Positions 25,427 through 32,266 of a DNA stretch of 64,000 nucleotides are shown piece by piece. The DNA is from CAZPNX01 sp964588285. GTDB taxonomy: Bacteria > Edwardsbacteria > AC1 > EtOH8. Under the pieces are notes generated by a model that was not told the origin of the DNA, ran no database searches, and worked only from the letters and a program-made list of their open reading frames with translations. Position numbers and translations under genes: made by a program. The stretch is from positions 40,267 to 104,266 of the forward strand of contig CAZPNX010000005.1 of the NCBI GenBank assembly GCA_964588285.1. Direction: 5' to 3'. Positions within the stretch are counted from its first letter, which is position 1, and each line of letters opens with the position of its first letter.

Positions 25427-25458
25427 TTGACAAACATAGGGGGGGAGGGTAGTATAAC
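25427..25458 (+). promoter_or_regulatory. Predicted promoter of first beta-propeller lipoprotein gene
   Basis: TTGACA (25427-25432) with TAGTAT at a 17-base spacing (25450-25455), or TATAAC at 20. The stretch from GGGTAGTATAA to the start codon recurs almost unchanged upstream of the next paralogue, showing that the control region was duplicated with the gene start. Confidence 0.55.
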
Positions 25459-25482
25459 TGTGAACGCCAAAGGAAGGAAGCC

Positions 25483-26457
25483 ATGAAGATGATTATAAGC
25501 CTGGGTCTTTGTTTGCTGGCCCTGACGGCCGGGGGGTGCCATAAGAAGCCCACGCAGCCGCCGCCACCACCGGAAGATACAAAGCCGCCGATAACCTACA
25601 CTAAACACGATTATCCAGCTTGGCACCCTAGCGATACCATGATCGTTTATTACACTTTGTCGAATTACGCTACCGGCGTTGATACTAATGACCATGATTA
25701 TGACGGCCTTTGGGCCATACGCCCCGATGGCACAAATAATCGGCCATTTTTAATCGCCAGAGACAACTTAATTTATGCTTATGCTTGTTCGCCCAGATGG
25801 TCTCCTGACGGCAACTGGCTGGTGTTTTACACGGGATGGGAGACCAACATATATAAAATTAAGGCCAACGGGGATAGCCTTACAAAGCTGACGTTTGATG
25901 GGGGAAATACTTACCCCCAATGGTGCCCAAATGGACAAAAGATTGCATATACAGGAATATATCCGTCAGGTGGTTCTAGTTATGGTATTTATTATATGAA
26001 TATTGACGGCAGCAATTTAACCTTTATTAAAGAATACTACTTCGCTCCAGTATGGCTAGACAGTATAAAAGTATTGGCAGTTAAAGCCGTTACATCATTT
26101 AATAAAGTATTTACAACAATAAACACGATAACGCAGGACACTATACATATTAACACAATAACCAATTGTGTGACCATCGTAGATGTTGATATAAATAGGG
26201 GTACGGGCAAAATTATTTTTACGATAAAATTGAACGATAATATGCTAAACCAGGTCTGGTCTATGAATGTAGATGGCAGCAATCTGAGAAAATTGACCGG
26301 CCTAAGCGATCCGTCTTTAGAAGGCGGCTTCTATCCCTGTTGGTCGCCTGACGGAACAAAGATAGTCTACAGCCGCTATGGACGCGGCGGCGATAACAAC
26401 GGCAAGCTGTGGATGATGAACGCTGACGGAAGTAATAAACATCAATTAACACCATGA
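25483..26457 (+). CDS. PD40/TolB-like beta-propeller lipoprotein (paralogue 1)
   Basis: 324 residues. Lipoprotein signal MKMIISLGLCLLALTAGGC, lipobox TAGGC (Cys19), followed by a Pro-rich spacer. The rest is a chain of WD40-like PD40/TolB beta-propeller blades, each marked by W(S/C)P(D/N)G plus an IYYMN.DGSN type strand (SPRWSPDGNWLVFY, YPQWCPNGQKIAYTG, YPCWSPDGTKIVYSR). The protein probably faces the periplasm or outer surface and binds a partner or ligand; enzymatic activity is not indicated. Codon use is clearly more AT-rich than in neighbouring core genes. The first 80 or so bases nearly match the next gene, the remainder much less. Confidence 0.82.
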   Translation: MKMIISLGLCLLALTAGGCHKKPTQPPPPPEDTKPPITYTKHDYPAWHPSDTMIVYYTLSNYATGVDTNDHDYDGLWAIRPDGTNNRPFLIARDNLIYAYACSPRWSPDGNWLVFYTGWETNIYKIKANGDSLTKLTFDGGNTYPQWCPNGQKIAYTGIYPSGGSSYGIYYMNIDGSNLTFIKEYYFAPVWLDSIKVLAVKAVTSFNKVFTTINTITQDTIHINTITNCVTIVDVDINRGTGKIIFTIKLNDNMLNQVWSMNVDGSNLRKLTGLSDPSLEGGFYPCWSPDGTKIVYSRYGRGGDNNGKLWMMNADGSNKHQLTP

Positions 26458-26474
26458 CCAAAGTCAGATTTCTT

Positions 26475-26501
26475 TGACAAACGGAGAAGGGTAGTATAAT
26501 T
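26475..26501 (+). promoter_or_regulatory. Duplicated promoter of second beta-propeller lipoprotein gene
   Basis: TTGACA (26475-26480), 15-base spacer, TATAAT (26496-26501). Downstream of the -10 it is nearly identical to the copy at 25453-25482, including the AAGGAAGGAAGCC ribosome binding region. The spacer differs in length between the copies (15 versus 20 to the same -10), so the promoters may differ in strength. Confidence 0.55.
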
Positions 26502-26524
26502 GTGAACGCCAAAGGAAGGAAGCC

Positions 26525-27526
26525 ATGAAGATGTTGATGAGCCTGGGACTATGTTTGCTGGCCCTGACGGCCGGCGGCTGCCATAAGAAGCTCACCCAAG
26601 CGCCGCCGCCCACCTTAGAACCAATTTACCCACCATTTGAGGTTACGGACGAGACAATTATTTTCGTATCAAATATGGACGGCTCGCAATGGAACCTGCA
26701 GCCGGGGTGGAATCTTTTCCTGATGAATTCTGATGGCAGAAATATAACGCCTAGAACCAGCGAGATGCTGGATTCTGATCCGGCATGGTCGTTTGATAGA
26801 AAGTATTTAGTATTTAATAAAGGGCTGGGCCAGGATACAAACATGTATCATATCTATATAATGAAAAACGATGGGTCAGGGATAAAGCGTTTAACTAGAG
26901 AAACACAATATTGGGAACAAACAAGTTGCTTTTCACCGGACGGCATGTATATTTGCTTTAATAGAGCCACCATTACTCCAACTATGAGGTGTACGTTTAA
27001 TCTTTGGCTTATGGATACAAACGGCGCCAACCAGTGGCAAATAACCTTCCTTGAATATGGAGCCGGAAATCAGGACTGGTCACCTGATGGCAGTAAAATC
27101 GTATTCGACAGCGGCTTTTTAGCGGCCAATGGTCATGCTTTCGGCGTAATATGCATAATAAATTCTGACGGTTCAAACATTCAAATGTTGACGCCTCACC
27201 AGACCACGGATACTGCGGTAAGCTGCATGTATCCAACCTGGTCACCGGACGGAACGAAAATAGCATATTCAGCCTGGATAAATGACACAATGGCTATTTG
27301 GGTGATGAACGCTGACGGAACGAATAAAACAAAATTATCACAGCGCATAGGCGACGTGAAGGACTATCACCCGAGTTGGTCGCCTGATGGAACCAGAATA
27401 GCGTTCCATAGGCTGGAAAGAATTGGCGGACAAATAATATCTAACATATGGATAATTAACAGTGACGGAACGAATCAACATCAAGTCACTTTTAACAACA
27501 TATCATACCAACCAACTTGGAAATAG
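26525..27526 (+). CDS. PD40/TolB-like beta-propeller lipoprotein (paralogue 2)
   Basis: 333 residues with the same signal (MKMLMSLGLCLLALTAGGC) and Cys19 lipobox as the preceding gene, then a Pro-rich spacer and about six PD40 blades (NQDWSPDGSKIVFDSGF, YPTWSPDGTKIAYSAW, HPSWSPDGTRIAFHRLE). Strands of the type IYIMKNDGSGIKRLT and IWVMNADGTNKTKLS separate the blades. The two genes are a tandem duplication whose propellers have diverged while promoter and signal region stayed nearly identical. The downstream secreted-protein gene begins eight bases after the stop, so they may share a transcript. AT-rich like its paralogue. Confidence 0.82.
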   Translation: MKMLMSLGLCLLALTAGGCHKKLTQAPPPTLEPIYPPFEVTDETIIFVSNMDGSQWNLQPGWNLFLMNSDGRNITPRTSEMLDSDPAWSFDRKYLVFNKGLGQDTNMYHIYIMKNDGSGIKRLTRETQYWEQTSCFSPDGMYICFNRATITPTMRCTFNLWLMDTNGANQWQITFLEYGAGNQDWSPDGSKIVFDSGFLAANGHAFGVICIINSDGSNIQMLTPHQTTDTAVSCMYPTWSPDGTKIAYSAWINDTMAIWVMNADGTNKTKLSQRIGDVKDYHPSWSPDGTRIAFHRLERIGGQIISNIWIINSDGTNQHQVTFNNISYQPTWK

Positions 27527-27534
27527 GAGAAAAC

Positions 27535-29559
27535 ATGAAAAAGCTGATTTCCGCAGTAATGTTCCTGACAGTGATAACATACGTTTCCCTGTCACAGGTA
27601 AATGGTCCATGGGTTGACGGTGTTGTCTGGTTAGAAGTATGGGACAATCCAGGCCATTATACGCAAAACTGGAATGTTTTCAACCCACAGGTAAAGGCAG
27701 GGCCATATGCCAGCGATATATATATGGGTGCTTGCGGTAGCACCTCAGCCAATAACTGGGGTGTTTACCAATTTTTATCAAACTATTGCTACATTAATTA
27801 TCAATTGTTACCACCGGCTTATCTAAAAGCCAATGGTACTAATTACATATGGAGTGTTTCGGAAGATGGAACTCACCCTTTAAAATCAGACATTTACCCT
27901 ATCCCGCAAGGTGTAACAAACGCATGGATAGAACCCGATTGCAAATACTATAACGCGCCGTTTAGGGGCGTAGTAAAAAACAACTTCTATGATGGAAGCG
28001 GTTATCATTCTGAAGGTTTTGGCAACGTTAAGGTTGACAATGTATTGTATGAAGGCACATACGTGACACCAGTCGGTGGGTATGATCATCCCTGGTATCC
28101 CGGGCAAACGCACACCATAGAGGCATTGACCCCGCAATATAACGATTATGTGCACGAGCGTTATGATTTTGTAAACTGGAGCGACAATGGCGCCAGACTT
28201 CATCAAATCCAGCCAACCGCCGGTTGGGGGGAATACCGTTTATACTACACGGCTAATTTTGTGATTACGTATTTGCCATATATTACGCGAGTCTATTCGG
28301 AAACAGGCAATACAACGCCTTCTAAAGGGCCGGCAACGGGATTGACGATAAAATGGACGATAGGCGACAAACATACCTACCCCGTGTATTATGTCCTTGA
28401 AAAATCATATCCCGTGGGTTCTGCGTTTCATCAGATTTACATGGATGATAAACCATATTACTTTGATGCATCGGCACCGTTAAGTTCAGATATCAATTAT
28501 AGGGTAAAGGTTTGGGACAGCCACGGGAATTATGGAGGTTCGGTAACTTACAGCTACAAAGCCTCCGTCCCCGGCGATCCCATCGTGGCCACCACCCAAA
28601 GCCCGGAGGCTACGTCCTACTCCAACGGGAGGAAAATTGTCATAGACGACACTGGTACACTGCATGTAACGTACACATCAGGAGACACCGTCTATCACAC
28701 TTCCTCGAGCGACGATGGCGAGACCTGGACGCCGAGCCAGGCGGTGGCCTTGGGCCAAAACCCAGCCCTGGCCCTGAAGGCAGACGGCACGCCGCTGCTC
28801 TGCTGGAACCAGGGAAGTAATGTCTATACCACCGAGAAAAGCGGAAGCGGCTGGGCCGAATCCCAACTGGTCTATTCCGGCTCGCCTGGCGAGGACATCT
28901 CATATCTCTCCTTTGCGGCCGATCCGGCAACCGGCAAGACCTATTCCGGCTGGGTGAGCACTGCCGAGAGCCAAAGCCAGGTGCTGGTGGCCGAGCGGAC
29001 TCCGGGCAATCCCATTCAACCCGCGCCGGAAAGAATTGACTTCGGCACCGTAGCCTTCAAGTCGCCGAGCTTGGCCATAAAGAAAGACGGCAGCCTGATT
29101 ACGGCCTGGAGCAAGGATGGGGTGGTGAGGTATCGCGAGGGCAGTGGAGCGATAATCGAGCTGTCTTCGCCGGACCGGCATTGCATACATCCCATAGTGG
29201 AGGCCTATGGGGACCGGGTGACTGTTGTTTGGCAGGAATCTGAAGCAGCCAAGGGCACCTCGACTTCATCTCGACTACGCTCGATGAACACGCTCGGTGA
29301 CCACTTGGAGCCGGGCAGGTATCGGATAGTGTCCAGAACCAGGAATGAGTACGGGTGGGGCGAGGAGAGGGTGATCGCTTCCTCGGAAGCCGGGGATTAC
29401 CAGTACCCGGTGGCGGCCGCAGCCGGCCAGTACCTCTACGCCGGGCATCATGGTGACGACAACCACGACATCCACTACCTGGGGGACTATGTCAATGGCT
29501 GGGAGACCCACTCCAGGAACATCTCGCTCAATTCAGAAGGTCAGTCCGGTTATCCTTGA
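27535..29559 (+). CDS. Large secreted Fn3/BNR-repeat protein, N-terminal part, ended by an in-frame TGA
   Basis: 674 residues from the ATG at 27535 (AGGAG seven bases ahead; an upstream in-frame ATG at 27517 lies inside the preceding gene). Signal peptide MKKLISAVMFLTVITYVSLS. Residues 25-230 are an unrecognised Tyr/Trp/Asn-rich domain, then a fibronectin III-like domain (about 245-345), then sialidase/BNR-like repeats (SSSDDGETWTPSQAV) to the end. The 5' third is AT-rich; from about 28560 the sequence turns GC-rich. The frame is stopped by TGA at 29557-29559, but the same frame stays open after it to 30429 and encodes the missing sorting domain, so this is probably a nonsense-interrupted gene. 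A repeat element is embedded at 29254-29303. Confidence 0.7.
   Translation: MKKLISAVMFLTVITYVSLSQVNGPWVDGVVWLEVWDNPGHYTQNWNVFNPQVKAGPYASDIYMGACGSTSANNWGVYQFLSNYCYINYQLLPPAYLKANGTNYIWSVSEDGTHPLKSDIYPIPQGVTNAWIEPDCKYYNAPFRGVVKNNFYDGSGYHSEGFGNVKVDNVLYEGTYVTPVGGYDHPWYPGQTHTIEALTPQYNDYVHERYDFVNWSDNGARLHQIQPTAGWGEYRLYYTANFVITYLPYITRVYSETGNTTPSKGPATGLTIKWTIGDKHTYPVYYVLEKSYPVGSAFHQIYMDDKPYYFDASAPLSSDINYRVKVWDSHGNYGGSVTYSYKASVPGDPIVATTQSPEATSYSNGRKIVIDDTGTLHVTYTSGDTVYHTSSSDDGETWTPSQAVALGQNPALALKADGTPLLCWNQGSNVYTTEKSGSGWAESQLVYSGSPGEDISYLSFAADPATGKTYSGWVSTAESQSQVLVAERTPGNPIQPAPERIDFGTVAFKSPSLAIKKDGSLITAWSKDGVVRYREGSGAIIELSSPDRHCIHPIVEAYGDRVTVVWQESEAAKGTSTSSRLRSMNTLGDHLEPGRYRIVSRTRNEYGWGEERVIASSEAGDYQYPVAAAAGQYLYAGHHGDDNHDIHYLGDYVNGWETHSRNISLNSEGQSGYP
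29254..29303. repeat. Intragenic repeat element of the CCTCGACT...GCTCGGTGACC type
   Basis: Inside the BNR-protein frame, CCTCGACTTCATCTCGACTACGCTCG... carries direct repeats of TCGACT and ends CGCTCGGTGACC. It encodes the low-complexity stretch GTSTSSRLRSMNTLGDHLEP, unlike the flanking beta-propeller sequence. It resembles the widespread intergenic repeats that read GGTCACCGAGCG...GTCGAGGTGCC on the other strand, inserted here without breaking the frame. Confidence 0.5.
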
Positions 29560-30429
29560 GTTGCTTTCTCCAATAAATGGCCGGAACATGCGCTCTATAT
29601 CCTGTGGACCGAGGCGTTCCCGGACAGCGCCAAGGCCATAGCCCAACCGCTGGTAAAAGCATACAAGGACGCCATCCAGCCGGTGCCCAGCTTCGAGATG
29701 TACCCCAAAACCGATCAGGCTTCGACCTACTGCATCCAGCGGGCGGGCGGGCTTTGCTACGGGGCTGGGGCCTATAGGACGGTGGATTATCATCCTCAGG
29801 AATTGAAATACCGTTTTGATGGTTTGAACAAGGACAATCGGTATAAACTGAAAGCGGTGTTCTACCGCTCCACCGGCGGCAACTCCAATCCATCCGGCAA
29901 CTGGCTGCTGCAGCCCAGATGCGACCAGGTCTCCTTCGGCACGGTTCACCTGCCGGATACAACAGTGGTGGTTATCGAGCGGGAGTTACCCAGGCAGTGC
30001 CTGAATGACGGGGCGGTGGAGATAAGCGTCCGCAAGATCAAGGGCGAGTATGCGGTCTGTTCCGCCTTAGAGATAGTGGAATACACTACCGGCAAGGGCG
30101 AAAAGGCCGGAGGCATACAGGAGGCGGAGTCGGAACCGATTTCGTTGTCCTACCACTATGAACTTCTGCCCAGCGTTCCCAATCCTTTCAACAGGACTAC
30201 TGCCATCAGCTATCAACTGGCCAAGCCGGGAAAGGTGAGCTTGAAGGTATACAACACCCTGGGACAATTGGTAAGGACCTTGGAGGATGGGGAAAAACAA
30301 GCCGGGCATCATCGGGCAATCTGGGACGGTAAAGATAAAAGCGGTCAGAAGGCGGCCAATGGCGTCTATCTATACAGGCTGGAAGCGGGTGAGTTCGGCC
30401 AGACTAGGAAGATGACCTTGGTCAGATAA
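29560..30429 (+). pseudogene. C-terminal remainder of the secreted protein (in frame after the TGA), with sorting domain
   Basis: Continuation of the preceding gene in the same frame with no other stop: after the TGA the reading VAFSNKWPEHALYILWTEAF continues naturally. If translated alone, the first ATG is at 29683 (248 residues), with no signal peptide and no clear ribosome binding site, so independent function is unlikely. The segment ends in an Ig-like type IX/FlgD tail (SVPNPFNRTTAISYQL, VYNTLGQLVRTL, NGVYLYRLEAGEF, TRKMTLVR). A CGA-to-TGA change (Arg to stop) would explain the break, since GYPRVAF would be a natural reading. Sequencing error and stop readthrough are the alternatives. 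Confidence 0.7.
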
Positions 30430-30445
30430 GCACACCAAACGGGCA

Positions 30446-30481
30446 AAGAAGGCCGGCGCATGCCGGCCTTCTTCTGTTTTT
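30446..30481 (+). terminator. Intrinsic terminator
   Basis: Perfect 12-bp stem (30446-30457 with 30462-30473), loop GCAT, then CTGTTTTT. It ends the secreted-protein transcript and separates it from the GTPase/carbamate kinase unit. Confidence 0.9.
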
Positions 30482-30656
30482 CCGTAACATGTTACTCTCT
30501 TTGATCTTTGCCAAAGGTTAACCGCTTTAAGCGAAAGCATAAAAACTGCAGGATTTCATAAGATCAAGAAACCAATAAATACCTGTAATCTTGGCCATGG
30601 GGTTATTAATTTTGTAAGGATCTATTATACTATTTCCATTCCACAGCCGATAAGAC

Positions 30657-30685
30657 TTGACTAATAGTTAAAATGATGATAAAAT
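30657..30685 (+). promoter_or_regulatory. Near-consensus promoter of the GTPase-carbamate kinase unit
   Basis: TTGACT (30657-30662), 17 bases, TAAAAT (30680-30685). With initiation near 30692 the leader would be about 147 bases, containing a short reading frame and the hairpin described next. Confidence 0.7.
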
Positions 30686-30715
30686 AATAATCTATCCCTT
30701 CATTTAGTAAAAGAA

Positions 30716-30772
30716 ATGCCACCAACCAACGATTATATCATCAACTGGCTGATCGAAGACCCCTTCGACTAA
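30716..30772 (+). CDS. Possible 18-residue leader peptide
   Basis: ATG at 30716 opens an 18-codon frame, MPPTNDYIINWLIEDPFD, ending TAA at 30770-30772. A weak purine stretch (AGTAAAAGAA) lies ahead. Its last codons coincide with the left arm of the leader hairpin, so a ribosome at the stop would keep that arm single-stranded. No run of one amino acid marks a classical attenuator. Whether it is translated is unknown; it may be chance. Confidence 0.3.
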   Translation: MPPTNDYIINWLIEDPFD

Positions 30773-30832
30773 GTTCCTATCGGGCAAAAGTTTAGTCAAA
30801 AAACCCGAAAACAGGAAAAATCGAAGGAGGTC
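30753..30832 (+). promoter_or_regulatory. Bistable leader hairpin that can mask the Shine-Dalgarno
   Basis: The outer stem pairs GACCCCTTCGA (30758-30768) with TCGAAGGAGGTC (30821-30832, one bulge), which contains the GGAGG ribosome binding site. An inner stem pairs TTCCTATCGGG (30774-30784) with CCCGAAAACAGGAA (30804-30817, interrupted). The same left arm can instead pair with TCGAAG immediately upstream (30753-30758) in a tight hairpin that would release the ribosome binding site. This is a plausible translational switch ahead of the GTPase gene. Confidence 0.45.
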
Positions 30833-30838
30833 CAAAAC

Positions 30839-32164
30839 ATGGCTAAGAAACGAGTGATTATTATGGGAGCCGCCGGCCGCGACTTCCATAATTTCAACAC
30901 CTACTTCCGCAGCAACCCGGCCTACCAAGTAGTGGCCTTCACCGCCACCCAGATCCCTGACATCGCCGGCAGAAAATACCCGGCCGCCTTAGCCGGCAAG
31001 CTCTACCCCCAGGGCATCCCCATTTACGACGAGAAGGACCTGGCCAAGCTGATCGCCAAGCTAAAAGCCGATCTGGCGGTCTTTTCCTACTCTGACGTTC
31101 CCTATGGCCATGTCATGAGCCGGGGGGCGGTGGTCAACGCGGCCGGGGCCGACTTCATGATGCTGGGGCCGCGGGACACCATGATCAAGTCGCGCAAGCC
31201 GGTGGTCTCGATCTGCGCAGTGCGCACCGGCTGCGGCAAGAGCCAGACCACCCGGCGGGTCATCGAGATCCTGATGGGCATGGGCAAGCGGGTGGTGGCC
31301 GTCCGGCACCCCATGCCCTACGGCGACCTGGTCAAGCAGAAGGTGCAGCGCTTCGCCGCCATCGACGACCTGGCCAAGCACAAGTGCACCATCGAGGAGA
31401 TGGAGGAGTACGAGCCCCACGTGACCCGGGGCAACGTCATCTACGCCGGGGTGGATTACGAGGCCATTCTGCGCCAGGCCGAGCGCGAGGCCGACGTCAT
31501 CGTCTGGGACGGCGGCAACAACGATTTCCCCTTCTATCAGTCGGATCTGGAGATAGTGGTGGTCGACCCCCATCGGGCCGGGCACGAGCTCTCCTACTAT
31601 CCGGGCGAGGTCAACCTGAGGCGGGCCCAGGCAGTGGTCATCAACAAGGAGGACAGCGCCCGCCGCGAGGACATCGAGACGGTCAAGCGCAACATCGCCG
31701 CCGTCAACCCCAAGGCGGTGGTCATCGACGCCGACTCCCCGGTCAAGGCCGAGGCTCCGGACTCCATCCGCGGCAAGCGGGTATTGGTCATCGAGGATGG
31801 TCCGACCCTGACCCACGGCGAGATGAAGTACGGAGCCGGGGTGGTGGTGGCCCGGAAGCACGGGGCCGCCCAGCTGGTGGATCCCAGGCAGTACGCGGTG
31901 GGCACCATCAAGGAGACCTTCCAGAAGTATCCGGAGATTGGCACCCTGCTGCCGGCCATGGGCTATTCCAAGAAACAGATCGAGGACCTGCAGGCCACCA
32001 TCAACGCCACCCCCTGCGATATGTACGTCATCGGCACGCCCATCGATTTGCGGCGCTTGGTGACCTTCCCCCGGCCGGCGGTGCGGGTGACCTACGATCT
32101 CAAGGAGACCTCCAAGCCGGACCTGGCCGAGGTCATCCGAAAAACGGTGAAATTCAAAAAGTAA
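30839..32164 (+). CDS. Cyclic 2,3-diphosphoglycerate synthetase-like P-loop protein
   Basis: 441 residues, strong Shine-Dalgarno (AAGGAGGT). An N-terminal Rossmann-like part starts KRVIIMGAAGRDFHNFNTYF; a P-loop domain begins at residue 127 with AVRTGCGKSQTTRRVIEIL; VIVWDGGNNDFPFY is a Walker B-like segment and AVVINKEDSA resembles a nucleotide-base motif. The overall pattern matches the family of archaeal cyclic 2,3-diphosphoglycerate synthetase, which makes a thermoprotective solute in methanogens. The bacterial members are uncharacterised, and many sit beside carbamate kinase or carbamoyltransferase genes, as here. A role in carbamoyl-phosphate or purine-derived metabolism is therefore as likely as solute synthesis. 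Confidence 0.8.
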   Translation: MAKKRVIIMGAAGRDFHNFNTYFRSNPAYQVVAFTATQIPDIAGRKYPAALAGKLYPQGIPIYDEKDLAKLIAKLKADLAVFSYSDVPYGHVMSRGAVVNAAGADFMMLGPRDTMIKSRKPVVSICAVRTGCGKSQTTRRVIEILMGMGKRVVAVRHPMPYGDLVKQKVQRFAAIDDLAKHKCTIEEMEEYEPHVTRGNVIYAGVDYEAILRQAEREADVIVWDGGNNDFPFYQSDLEIVVVDPHRAGHELSYYPGEVNLRRAQAVVINKEDSARREDIETVKRNIAAVNPKAVVIDADSPVKAEAPDSIRGKRVLVIEDGPTLTHGEMKYGAGVVVARKHGAAQLVDPRQYAVGTIKETFQKYPEIGTLLPAMGYSKKQIEDLQATINATPCDMYVIGTPIDLRRLVTFPRPAVRVTYDLKETSKPDLAEVIRKTVKFKK

Positions 32165-32168
32165 GTTT

Positions 32169-32252
32169 TCTGCCACGGAGGCACAGAGGCTCTGAGGTAA
32201 TATTTTCAGCATGAGGGAACAACATCTCTGTGTCTCGGTGTCTCTGTGGCAG
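32169..32252. repeat. CACAGAG-family palindromic element between GTPase and carbamate kinase genes
   Basis: Left arm 32169-32196 (TCTGCCACGGAGGCACAGAG...) and right arm 32225-32252 (CTCTGTGTCTCGGTGTCTC...GGCAGA) are inverted with about 22 of 28 positions matching. The loop is about 28 bases. It fills nearly the whole intergenic space and would form a long RNA hairpin in the transcript. A related, more decayed copy lies at 20021-20101. Confidence 0.75.
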
Positions 32253-32266
32253 ATAACATTCGACCC

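Noticed and set aside
29557..29559. TGA read as Trp or selenocysteine
   Set aside because: Many intact genes in the window end in TGA (for example korD, ackA and ABC-F), so the code is standard. No convincing selenocysteine hairpin follows, and the protein family is not a selenoprotein family.
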